Assembly (NCBI RefSeq): GCF_023169885.1
Contig: NZ_AP025516.1
Span: forward strand, 3,451,501-3,515,500
Reading direction: 5' to 3'
DNA: 64,000 nucleotides
Source of the DNA: Desulfofustis limnaeus
GTDB lineage: Bacteria > Desulfobacterota > Desulfobulbia > Desulfobulbales > Desulfocapsaceae
The position numbers and the translations under genes were made by a program. Positions 55,525 through 63,900 of this stretch are shown piece by piece. The notes below the pieces were generated by a model. That model saw only the letters and a program-made list of their open reading frames with translations. It did not search any database and had not been told where the DNA came from. The stretch's first letter is position 1; the number at the start of each line of letters is the position of its first letter.

Positions 55525-55770
55525 ATGCCATCCGTACGACCACCAGGAATCGCCAATCGCCTTGTCTGCCCTGCCTGTGGTAATGATGAAGAATTCGTCG
55601 AACTGGCTCACGACGTCTTGCTCACCTCGTATTACCGACAAAACAGCGACGGAAGCTTTTCCCATGAAGGCGACGCCACCCAGATCAACGGTGAGGTTCT
55701 GCTCTTCTGCGGTGCCTGCCAGGAGGATCTGACCTATTATCATCAACGTTTTCGAGAGATGATCTTTTGA
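55525..55770 (+). CDS. Zinc-ribbon-like small protein (81 residues)
   Basis: The first knuckle CPACGNDE is near residue 15 and the second CGACQEDL near 62, predicting one zinc site. Between them lie LLTSYYRQNSDGSFSHEGDATQING, of beta character. No family was recognised. Its TGA overlaps the TTG start of the ATP-grasp gene, so it is probably translated together with that enzyme and may be its partner or substrate. Confidence 0.7.
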   Translation: MPSVRPPGIANRLVCPACGNDEEFVELAHDVLLTSYYRQNSDGSFSHEGDATQINGEVLLFCGACQEDLTYYHQRFREMIF

Positions 55771-56543
55771 ATCGGCGACGCCGGATCATCACCGACAACG
55801 CGACCTTTTTCAACACATACCCACAGCTCCGCAACGGCGATCGCATCTGTTGCCGCCTGCGACTTCGCCCCGGAGAAGAACACCTGCTGGTCGATCTGGC
55901 CGAGCGCGGTATCGAGGCCTTTCCATCGTTTCGAGCGCAATTGTGTTGCCGCTCGAAAGCCTTCCAGACCCGCCTGTTCTCCTGGGCCATGGTACCGCAC
56001 ACCACCGTTGTCTATACCATCAATGACCTACTGGAGACCGTCGCTCGCTACGAGCGGGCCGAACTCGCCCCGGTCGTGGTGAAGCTGGAAGGAAAAAACG
56101 GCGGCCTCGGCGTTCTTCGCTACCCCTCAATCGAAGAGGTCTATAGCCAGGCAGCCCTCGGCCTGCTCCGCTTCCCGTTTGTCGTCCAACCGCTGCTCAG
56201 GGGAGCCGTCGATATCAGGGTGCTGATTCTGGACGATTACGTCGAGGCCTACCGGCGCAGCAACGACCGTTGTTTCCGACAGAATCTGCATTGCGGCGGC
56301 GCCGCAACACCATTCGTGCTGCGCTCGGAACAGATCGAGTTGTGTCGACGGATCATGGAACAGGGCGGTTTCCCTTACGCGCACCTGGATCTGCTGGAGG
56401 CTGACGGGACAACCACATATTTTTCCGAGATCAATTTGCGCGGGGGGCTGCGGGGGGCGAAGATCGGCAATGCGAACTACCTGCAGCGCCTGGCGGCCAT
56501 CCATCAGCGCTTTCTTGCCTCCTCAGGCGGCGATCAGGGCTGA
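55767..56543 (+). CDS. RimK-like ATP-grasp ligase
   Basis: A 258-residue ATP-grasp protein. VVVKLEGKNGGLGVLR (near 93-108) supplies the nucleotide lysine and glycine loop, FVVQPLLRGAVDIRVLILDDYVEAYRR the central strand, and TYFSEINLRGGLRGAK the metal-binding Glu and Asn. RimK relatives add amino acids to proteins or small molecules. The TTG start overlaps the stop of the zinc-ribbon gene; no ATG is better placed. The substrate is unknown. Confidence 0.8.
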   Translation: MNRRRRIITDNATFFNTYPQLRNGDRICCRLRLRPGEEHLLVDLAERGIEAFPSFRAQLCCRSKAFQTRLFSWAMVPHTTVVYTINDLLETVARYERAELAPVVVKLEGKNGGLGVLRYPSIEEVYSQAALGLLRFPFVVQPLLRGAVDIRVLILDDYVEAYRRSNDRCFRQNLHCGGAATPFVLRSEQIELCRRIMEQGGFPYAHLDLLEADGTTTYFSEINLRGGLRGAKIGNANYLQRLAAIHQRFLASSGGDQG

Positions 56544-56584
56544 TGGAAAGCAGTCCACGCGATCGTTGTAGACCCGTTTACCAT

Positions 56585-56619
56585 AAAAAAAAGGAGGAAC
56601 CTCTAAGGGCTCCTCCTTT
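56585..56619 (-). terminator. Rho-independent terminator of dsrC
   Basis: On the minus strand AGGAGGAGCC and GGTTCCTCCT form a 10-bp stem (one G-U pair) with loop CTTAGA, followed at once by eight T. It lies about 30 bases after the dsrC stop and 40 after the convergent ATP-grasp gene. Confidence 0.9.
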
Positions 56620-56649
56620 CCAAGGTCTAACTGTACTGCAGGGGAAAAA

Positions 56650-56970
56650 TCAGACGCAACCGGTCGGTTTCGGCAGGCCGGCCATTTTACAGGCTCCTTT
56701 GCCAGGTCCGGACGGGAACAGCTCGTAGATCCGCTTCAGCGGGAATCCGGTGGTCTTGGAAAGGATACGTACCATCGGGGCGATCCCGTTCTTCTTGTAG
56801 TATTCCTGAAGTGCGTCGATAACTTTCTGATGCTCGTCGGTCAGGTCGGAAATACCCTCAGAGGTTTTGACGTAGTCAACCCACTCGGAGTTCCACTCTT
56901 CCATTCCCTTCAAAAGGAAACCGTCTTCATCTACCTGGAAGGATTTTCCATTGTGCTCTACTGTTGGCAT
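56650..56970 (-). CDS. dsrC: Dissimilatory sulfite reductase-associated protein DsrC
   Basis: A 106-residue protein with AAGGAGG before the ATG at 56970. The start MPTVEHNGKSFQVDEDGFL and the central WVDYVKTSEGISDLTDEHQKVID are typical, and the C-terminal arm GPGKGACKMAGLPKPTGCV has both functional cysteines (94 and 105), separating it from TusE. DsrC forms the trisulfide product of DsrAB during sulfite reduction. It stands alone, as is common in sulfate reducers, with its own terminator and a dyad over its promoter. Confidence 0.96.
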   Translation of the reverse strand: MPTVEHNGKSFQVDEDGFLLKGMEEWNSEWVDYVKTSEGISDLTDEHQKVIDALQEYYKKNGIAPMVRILSKTTGFPLKRIYELFPSGPGKGACKMAGLPKPTGCV

Positions 56971-57043
56971 TTCATACCTCCTTGATATAGTGATTCGTTG
57001 AGACCTCGTAATAGTACCCGAATGAATACTCTTTTCATACGCG

Positions 57044-57070
57044 CTATAGTAATTGGGCTTATTACTATAG
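57044..57070. promoter_or_regulatory. 27-bp dyad overlapping the dsrC -10 region
   Basis: CTATAGTAAT, seven bases, ATTACTATAG is a perfect 10-bp inverted repeat. It covers the predicted -10 and the start site of dsrC, the position of a repressor or redox-regulator operator. It does not match the FNR/CRP or Fur consensus. It could also form a hairpin at the very start of the dsrC message. Confidence 0.65.
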
Positions 57071-57087
57071 GCAAAACAGTTTGTCAA
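57059..57087 (-). promoter_or_regulatory. Sigma-70-type promoter of dsrC
   Basis: On the minus strand, TTGACA (57087-57082), a 17-base spacer and TAATAA (57064-57059). Transcription should begin near 57052, giving a leader of about 80 bases. The -35 is perfect and the -10 moderate, as for an activated or repressible promoter. Confidence 0.65.
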
Positions 57088-57113
57088 GTGAATGAGTAAT
57101 CATTTGTCTTTCG

Positions 57114-57311
57114 CTATTTTTCCAAATGATTACCTGCCACATCGAGAAGTTGCATAGTACCAGAACGACCCTGTCGTACCTCGTCGTAAACGACGAAATG
57201 GACCTGGCCCAACCGGGGCCCGACCGCACGGGTCGAGCATGATTTTCCTTGCACGAACCAGGTATCCGGGGTAAATCGATCGCGATTGTGCGTAGTTGCC
57301 GAGTGAACCAC
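57114..57311 (-). CDS. Possible 65-residue small protein upstream of dsrC
   Basis: A GTG start with GGAGG five bases upstream opens a 65-residue frame that runs to a stop at 57114, reading toward dsrC. The peptide contains a plausible beta segment, RLGQVHFVVYDEVRQGRSG, and ends TMQLLDVAGNHLEK. It was not recognised. The frame also extends upstream to an ATG at 57368 without a good ribosome-binding site. It lies in the 417-base gap between dsrC and the divergent PpiD gene and could be chance. Confidence 0.35.
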   Translation of the reverse strand: MVHSATTHNRDRFTPDTWFVQGKSCSTRAVGPRLGQVHFVVYDEVRQGRSGTMQLLDVAGNHLEK

Positions 57312-57387
57312 GAAAGCCTCCGACTTCCGACGATTCCCGTTTCCCACGCTGGAAGTACAGAGGCACATCCTCAGTTAGTGTCTACCC

Positions 57388-59292
57388 ATGCTTGATTTTC
57401 TCAGAAAACGTGCTCAGTCCCTGGTTATTCAGGCCATTGTCGTCGTCATCGCCCTGGTTTTCATTTTCTGGGGGGTCGGCACCAACATGATGAACCAGCC
57501 GGAAGTTGCCATTGTGGTCAACGGGGAAGAAATTTCCTTTGGTCAGTTCCAGCAGGCCTATGATCAGACCCAGACCCGTATCGCCCAACAATTCGGCGGA
57601 ACCATCCCAAAAGAACTGGTCGAGGTCTTGAACATCAGGCAGCAGGTGATCAACAACCTGGTTCAGGAAACACTGCTGCGCCAAGGCGGCAGAGCCATGG
57701 GTTTGGCCGTCAGCAGCGCGGAGATCCAACGGGAAATCGAGTCCATGGTGCAATTCCAGGAGAACGGCGCCTTCAGCCTGGAACGTTACGAGTCCATTCT
57801 GGCCGCCAATCGCTTCTCTCCCACCAAATACGAAGAATCCCTGCGCCACGATCTGCTCGACAGCAAAACGGTCGAGGCCCTGTCGGCCTTTGTCACGTCG
57901 GTCAGTGATGCCGAAATCGAAGATCTGTATACGCTGGAGAACGAAACACTCCGTGTCGAATATGCTGTCGTCTCGCCGGCCGACTACCTTTCCGCGGTTG
58001 AGGTAGCCGAGGAGCCCTTGGCCGCCTGGTATGAAACAAACGGCTCCACCTATCTGACCGAAAAGAAAATCAGCCTTACCTATCTCCCCTTCGAATTTTC
58101 GACAACGGCCAACAAGATCGAAATTGACGATGCTGCCATCAGCGCCTATTACGAGCAGCATCAGGAATCCTACAAAAACCCGGAGATGCGGCAGGCACGC
58201 CATATTCTGTTCAGAGTCGCCGCCGACGCCACGGATGAAACCCGCCAGGAACAGCGTCGCACGGCCGAAGAAGTTCTGGAGATGGCCAGAGCGGGGGAGG
58301 ATTTCGCCACGTTGGCCCGTAATCACTCCGAAGACACTAGCGCCGAGAACGGTGGCGACCTCGGTTTCTTCTCCAAAGGACAGATGGTGAAACCGTTCGA
58401 AGATGCGGTTTTCGCCATGCAGGTGGGCGAGGTCAGCGACATCGTCGAGACCGATTTCGGTTTTCACCTCATCAAGCTGGAGGCGGTCGAGCCGGCCCGT
58501 ACCAGATCCCTTGACCAGGTACGTGAGGAAATCGTCACCACCCTTCGTATGGAACAGGCCAAGCCGTTGACCTCCCAACTGGCCGGAGCGGTGTATGAAC
58601 AGATCATCGGTGCCGGCAGCTTGGCTGCCTATCTGGAAGCACACCCGGAGACCGCCGTGGTCAAGACCGACTTTTTCGCCCGCTCACAACCAAGCGACCA
58701 GATGGTCGCCGACCCCGCCTTTCTCGACACCGCCTTTTCCCTGAAGGCGGGAGAACTCAGTTCGATCACCGAGACCGGCGACGGCTATGCGATCATCTAC
58801 GTCGAAGCGATCCAGGAACCTCAGGTCCCGGCGCTGGCCGACGTACGTCAGCAAGTGGAACAAGATTACCGGCAGGAGCGTGCCGCAGAGAAGGCCAAGA
58901 GCATGGCGCAACAGATAATCGACTCGGCGCACGCAGGGAAGGAGTTTGCCTCGATTGTTCAGGAACTCGGGTTGACCGTGCAACAATCCGGCCCACTCTC
59001 CAAAAACACTCCCGACGAGCAAGCCGCTTTTCCGCAACAGCTGGTGCCGGACGCATTCCGTCTCACCGCTGCTTCTCCGGTGATTGCCGAGCCAAAGCAA
59101 GTCGGCGATGATTTTTACGTCTTCCGCTTTATTGAGCGGCGCGCGCCGGAACAGGAAATCAGCGCCGAGGACCGGGAGCTGTACCGGGGCATGCTGCTCC
59201 AGTTCCGCCAGAGACAACTGGTCGAGGCCTGGATCAAACAGCAGCAGCAAGAGGCCAAAGTCTCCATTCACAAGAGCCTGCAGGACTCCTGA
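57388..59292 (+). CDS. PpiD-like membrane-anchored peptidyl-prolyl isomerase/chaperone
   Basis: A 634-residue periplasmic folding factor. MLDFLRKRAQSLVIQAIVVVIALVFIFWGVG gives the N-terminal anchor (helix 13-31). A SurA_N/PpiD-type chaperone region (35-180, GEEISFGQFQQAYDQTQTRI) follows. The parvulin domain at about 268-365 includes ARHILFRV, FATLARNHSEDTSAENGGDLGFFSKGQMV and FGFHLIKLEAVEPAR. The C-terminal half is helical. It should assist folding of exported proteins at the inner membrane. The TM anchor and length match PpiD of about 620 residues. Confidence 0.9.
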   Translation: MLDFLRKRAQSLVIQAIVVVIALVFIFWGVGTNMMNQPEVAIVVNGEEISFGQFQQAYDQTQTRIAQQFGGTIPKELVEVLNIRQQVINNLVQETLLRQGGRAMGLAVSSAEIQREIESMVQFQENGAFSLERYESILAANRFSPTKYEESLRHDLLDSKTVEALSAFVTSVSDAEIEDLYTLENETLRVEYAVVSPADYLSAVEVAEEPLAAWYETNGSTYLTEKKISLTYLPFEFSTTANKIEIDDAAISAYYEQHQESYKNPEMRQARHILFRVAADATDETRQEQRRTAEEVLEMARAGEDFATLARNHSEDTSAENGGDLGFFSKGQMVKPFEDAVFAMQVGEVSDIVETDFGFHLIKLEAVEPARTRSLDQVREEIVTTLRMEQAKPLTSQLAGAVYEQIIGAGSLAAYLEAHPETAVVKTDFFARSQPSDQMVADPAFLDTAFSLKAGELSSITETGDGYAIIYVEAIQEPQVPALADVRQQVEQDYRQERAAEKAKSMAQQIIDSAHAGKEFASIVQELGLTVQQSGPLSKNTPDEQAAFPQQLVPDAFRLTAASPVIAEPKQVGDDFYVFRFIERRAPEQEISAEDRELYRGMLLQFRQRQLVEAWIKQQQQEAKVSIHKSLQDS

Positions 59293-59313
59293 TCCCCTGC
59301 CGGCAGACCCCGC

Positions 59314-60033
59314 TTAGTTCGTGTCGATCGGCAGCGCCCCGTCCCGCTTGCGCTGCCGATCGTTGGCCAGAATCCGCCGGACCCCCTCGTGAGACAGGGT
59401 GATGCCTCGCTCTTCCAATTTCTCGGCGATACCTCGCAACGACTGCCCGGCATCACGCATCCGTCTGATCTCGCCAATCACCTCCTGCTGGCCTGGGTGA
59501 GGGCGCAAAAACCCCGCGGCGTCGACCTGCCATCCGAAAGGCACCGGTCCACCGGTAAAGCGGCCCTGCTGACGGCGCATTCGCTTGCCGGCCTTGATGA
59601 CTTCCCCATGCCTGGTGCTTTCACAGCTCGATAGACAGTGCACCAACCGGCGAATCAGGGCCGCATTTCCCTCCGTCACCGTCAGCCGGCGGGGTTCCGG
59701 CAGACTGATATTCTCTCCGAGGTCGACACCGTACAGGCGAACCTTTCGTTTGCGCAGCTCATCGAGTAACTGGCCGCCGGCTCGGGCCGATCCCAGAACC
59801 CACTCCGTTTTCAACACCAGAACCGTATCCTGCGGCTGCAGCAGAGCGATCAAAGCCTGCCCCTGAGGCCGATCGACCAGGGGCGTTTTCAACAACTGAT
59901 GCTCCTCCACCAGGACCTCATCTACCTGCAGGCCTCGCTCGTGTGCAAACGCATTGATGCCTTCCTGCTGCTCGGCAAGTGACACCCGGTGCTCTCTAGT
60001 GGGAGCAAGAAAGAGATAGGCGTAGACGGTCAT
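59314..60033 (-). CDS. Serine-recombinase-like protein lacking the catalytic serine
   Basis: A 239-residue protein with an N-terminal resolvase-like fold and a C-terminal Recombinase-type DNA-binding segment (QGRFTGGPVPFGWQVDAAG to GEIRRMRDAGQSLRGIAEKLEERGI). Where resolvases read YARVST, this reads YAYLFL, so the nucleophilic serine and its arginine are gone. The LDRLGRS motif is TEWVLGSAR. GGGGA before the ATG at 60033 supports the start. Probably a DNA-binding regulator or decayed recombinase rather than an active enzyme. Confidence 0.7.
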   Translation of the reverse strand: MTVYAYLFLAPTREHRVSLAEQQEGINAFAHERGLQVDEVLVEEHQLLKTPLVDRPQGQALIALLQPQDTVLVLKTEWVLGSARAGGQLLDELRKRKVRLYGVDLGENISLPEPRRLTVTEGNAALIRRLVHCLSSCESTRHGEVIKAGKRMRRQQGRFTGGPVPFGWQVDAAGFLRPHPGQQEVIGEIRRMRDAGQSLRGIAEKLEERGITLSHEGVRRILANDRQRKRDGALPIDTN

Positions 60034-60094
60034 CCGATTCCCCATGATGGTTGCCGACTCTCCTGACAAGAATCGTTGACACCTTTTGCCAGAA

Positions 60095-60124
60095 ATTCTA
60101 TTCGTTCGTGACACGATCTGTCAA
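60095..60124 (-). promoter_or_regulatory. Sigma-70-type promoter of the recombinase-like gene
   Basis: On the minus strand TTGACA, an 18-base spacer and TAGAAT lie 62 bases before the ATG. Several TGTCA or TTGACA boxes in both orientations cluster over 60070-60150 (ATTGTCAAAA, GTTGACAG, GTGTCACG, GTGTCAACG), which could be operator half-sites, perhaps for the encoded DNA-binding protein itself. Confidence 0.6.
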
Positions 60125-60202
60125 CCACGATCACCATTTTTGACAATTTCCGACTGCATCGTCACCGTCAACCGTCCTATAGCGCTGTGCACACCATTGT
60201 GA

Positions 60203-60770
60203 GTGAATACTCCACCGCCTAAAGGCGGTGGCTTCGCGTAACAGCTAAAGCTGGCGGGGTCGGCTACGCCGACTTCTCTCCATCACCCTCAACCTTGAAA
60301 TTATCATCGGAGCTTGCATCTTGAGTCTCGATATACTCGATGATCATCTCGTCGGTAACGTTGCCGCTGCTGCAGCAGAAATACCCGCGAGCCCAAAAGT
60401 GTCTACCCCAGAACGTCTTGCGCAGGTGGGGAAACTCATTCATCAGCTTGAACGATGTCTTCCCTTTCAGTTTCTGCACCAAACGACTTATTGTCACCTG
60501 CGGAGGAATCGACAGGAACAGGTGGATATGGTCCTTGGACACATGGCCTTTGATGATGTCCACCCCTTCCCGTTGACATGTCTCCCGGATCATGTCTCGT
60601 ACTCGAAGGGCCACACTTTCCGTCAACACTTTCTTACGGTACTTCGTAATCCACACCACGTGCAGGTGGATAGAGAAAACGGTATGCGAGCCATGGCGAT
60701 ACGTGGTCATGGCTAAATCCTATACAACCTATGCTAAAGCTGCCACCTTAAAGGTGGGGGTTTTAACCCT
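60203..60770 (-). mobile_element. IS200/IS605-type insertion sequence, tnpA only
   Basis: Subterminal hairpins flank tnpA. CCACCGCC-TAAA-GGCGGTGG at 60212-60231 is at the right (tnpA 3') end, and CCACCTT-A-AAGGTGG at 60743-60757 at the left (tnpA 5') end. Such unequal hairpins, with no long terminal inverted repeats, are typical of single-strand transposing IS200/IS605 elements. No tnpB follows. The exact ends are estimates to within about 10 bases. Confidence 0.8.
60264..60710 (-). CDS. tnpA: IS200/IS605 family Y1 transposase TnpA
   Basis: A 148-residue HUH enzyme. The metal-binding His pair is H61-I-H63 in KDHIHLFLSIPP, the catalytic tyrosine is Y126 in EMIIEYIETQ, and LHVVWITKYRKKVL marks the N-terminus. 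Length and motifs are intact, so the element may still move. The C-terminal tail beyond Q130 is acidic and unusually free of motifs. It sits within hairpin-bounded ends. Confidence 0.93.
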   Translation of the reverse strand: MTTYRHGSHTVFSIHLHVVWITKYRKKVLTESVALRVRDMIRETCQREGVDIIKGHVSKDHIHLFLSIPPQVTISRLVQKLKGKTSFKLMNEFPHLRKTFWGRHFWARGYFCCSSGNVTDEMIIEYIETQDASSDDNFKVEGDGEKSA

Positions 60771-60828
60771 CCCAAGCGGAGACAATAAGGCATTGCGCCA
60801 TTTTTTCGTTTCTATCGATGGATGACAA

Positions 60829-60837
60829 TGCTATAGT
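60829..60837 (+). promoter_or_regulatory. Possible extended -10 promoter of the SNF2-type gene
   Basis: TG, one base and TATAGT, 70 bases upstream of the ATG at 60907, form an extended -10. No good -35 lies 16-18 bases before it. The insertion sequence ends about 60 bases upstream. Confidence 0.35.
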
Positions 60838-60906
60838 GCCTTCTTGCCGTCCGTACTTTCGGTCTCCGACGTACCGGGCCGCCAGATTTTCATTGCCACC
60901 GTGACC

Positions 60907-63900
60907 ATGCCGAGCCAAGAAGATACCCTGAACACCTATCACAAACTAAACCCCTTCGAACGGGCTCTGCTGCAACTCCTCTCCATCATTTACGAACCGG
61001 CTCACACCAGTCTCATTGTCAGCTGCCTGCGCAAGCTCGACATCAAAGGCCCGCGGGGCAATCGACCGACCTCATCGAGCATCAACAATTGTTTAGCCAA
61101 ATTCACGGCGAACGGATGGCTCAACGACGAGCGCCAATGCCGCCTCGAATTAATCGAGCCGCTGAGCAGAATAGCTGTGGCGGAAGGGAATTTTTCCCGG
61201 TTCGCCGCTATTGTCCGGGAAGAAGCACCTCTCTCCTTTTATTACGGCAAATGGACCACCAGGTGCTGGCGGGCCATGCGGGAACTGCGCGTCGGCATCT
61301 ACCAGCAGGACCTCGAACTCATCGATCATTCACTTCAGTTTTTGGATGGGCAATGTCGCGACATCCTGACCCCGCATCCGCCGGCAGTGCAGGTGGTGGT
61401 CTGCCCCTTCGATCCAGATTGGTTCCATTCCCTCGCCCCCTCTCTGCAATTCTTCCTGCTGACGATTGTCTTCCGCTACCTGCAGCAAAACCTACTGTCT
61501 TTTCCCGAGGTGCTCGCCTATCTGGAGAGCGACTCCAGCTTCAGCCATCTGAGCCAGGACGAACAAGTTCCTTTCCAGCGGCTCCTGTTCAATCACTACC
61601 TCCTACAGGGAGACCGGGCCCGTGCCGAGCGCCTGTTGACCCGCTACCCGGACAGTTTCCTGGCCACCGGCTCGGCCGCCGCTCTGACCTTTCTTGCCGG
61701 CGACTACCCCCGAGCCCGGTCCCTGTTTGCCGACGATCTCACCCACCTGCGCACCATCAGCAACCATCCCGATGCCGCTTTTTTCGGGCCGCAAGGCATC
61801 TTCCACATCCTCGCCCTGATGGCTCGACGCCCGCGACAACAGCTGCACGAGGCGCTCGAACAGATCAGTATTGCCTTGACCAGGTTCGAAGACAGTGACG
61901 AGAGCGAGGCGTACCAGGCACTGGCCGCATTTCTCGAAGTCCTGACCAACCGCAGTAGTCGCGACCTGCCGCTCACCCTGGCCCCGGACGTGATTCCGCC
62001 CAGCTTCACCGTACTGATCACCGCCCTCACTCAATACTGGCTCAACGCCGTGCTCGAGCCCGAAATCGAGTCCCGCTGCCACCGTCTGTTCGAGCAGGCC
62101 CAAAAAAACAACTACCTGCTCTTCAGTTTGAGCCTTGGCGATCTGCTGGCCCGGGTGTCAACCCCGAAAGAAAAATTCCAGGAGGTCCTCGCCGAACGAC
62201 GCACCGATGCTACCATCCATTCGCTGGTCGACATCATTGAGCCGGAAGAGGCGTGGAAGCGCAGCCTGCAAGCCCTGATCTCCATCTCCGCCCATGCACG
62301 TGCGGACACCGCCGATGGGGATACCCGGTTGATCTGGCTGCTGGAATACCGCCAGGGCACGATCGATCTGCAGCCACGGGAACAGAAACGCACTGCCGAC
62401 GGTCAGTGGAGCAAGGGCCGCCCCATCTCCCTGGACCGGCTGTACGGGCCGGCAAAAGCGCCTTACCTGTCGCTGCATGACCGCAAGATCTGCCTGGCCA
62501 TTAGGAAAGAGGAATCCGGCGAAGGACAAGCCCGATACTACTTCGATCAGGAGAAACTGCTCGCGGCCCTGGTCGGACACCCCTTGCTGCACCACGCCGA
62601 CTCGCCGTCCACCCCGGTGGAGTGCGTCAGCGGCGAACCCGAGCTGTTCATCGAGGAGCAGGGTGAACACCTGCGCATCACCTTCTCGCTGCCGGCCGCC
62701 AGCGGGGACATCATGGTGGTGCCGGAAACGGCAAATCGCTTCAAGATCATCCGGATCAACGACAACCATCGCCGCATCGCCCAGATCACCGGTAAAGACG
62801 GATTGGTGGTCCCGGTCGAGGCGAGCGAACAGGTCCTCACCGCCATCGGCAATATCTCCTCGTTCATGACGGTGCACTCCGCCATCGCTGCCGATGCCAG
62901 CGCTCGCCAGGCCCAGGACATTTCGTTTGTCGAGGCCGACCCGAGCATCTATATGCATATCCTCCCGTTCGGCAGCGGCTTCCGGCTGGAGATGTTTGTC
63001 AAACCGTTCCGGGAAGGCAGCAGCTACCTGAAACCCGGCCAGGGAGTGGAAAACATCATGGCCGAGGTCGGCGGCCGCCGCCTGCAGACCCGCAGGAACC
63101 TCGCCGAAGAAGAGCGACGGGCCCGGGAAATCGAAGAGCTGTGCCCGATTCTCGACCTGGCCATCGACCTGGAGCACGGCAACGATCGCGAATGGCACCT
63201 GCACGGACCCGACGACTGCCTGCAGGCGTTGCTTGAGCTGCAAGACATCAGTGACCTGGTGATCATCGAATGGCCCGAGGGGGAAAAATTCACGATCAGC
63301 CATCGGGCCTCGTTTCGCAACCTCAACCTGAAGATCAGAACCAACCGGCAGAACTGGTTCGGGTTGAGTGGAGAACTGCAGCTCGATCAAAACACGGTCA
63401 TCGATCTCAGAGAACTCCTGACCCGCATGCGGGAATCACCCAGCCGGTTTGTCAGGGTAAGCAACGGCCAGTTCATTGCCCTGACCGAAGAATTCAGAAA
63501 ACGGCTTGATGAGCTGAACACCTACACCAGCGAGCCCACCGATGGGACTGACGGTGACATCCTGGTCCACCCGCTGGCCGCTCTGCCCTTGGAAAAGCTC
63601 GCCCAGCAGGCAACGACCAAGGCCGACGCGGCCTGGCGAACCCAGCTGGAAACCATCCGGGAGATTCAGACCTACACGCCGGAACTGCCCTCCACCCTGC
63701 AGGCTGATCTACGGGATTACCAGCTCGAAGGCTACCACTGGCTCGGCCGTTTGGCCCGCTGGGGCGTTGGCGGCTGCCTGGCCGACGACATGGGACTCGG
63801 CAAGACGCTGCAGTCCCTGGCCATCATCCTGCAGCGGGCCAGCAACGGGCCGTCACTGGTGGTTGCCCCCACGTCCGTCTCCACCAACTGGCTGAGCGAG

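Noticed and set aside
59314-60033. Active site-specific resolvase forming an integrated element with the nearby IS
   Set aside because: The catalytic serine is missing and no attachment-site repeats or phage genes are present.
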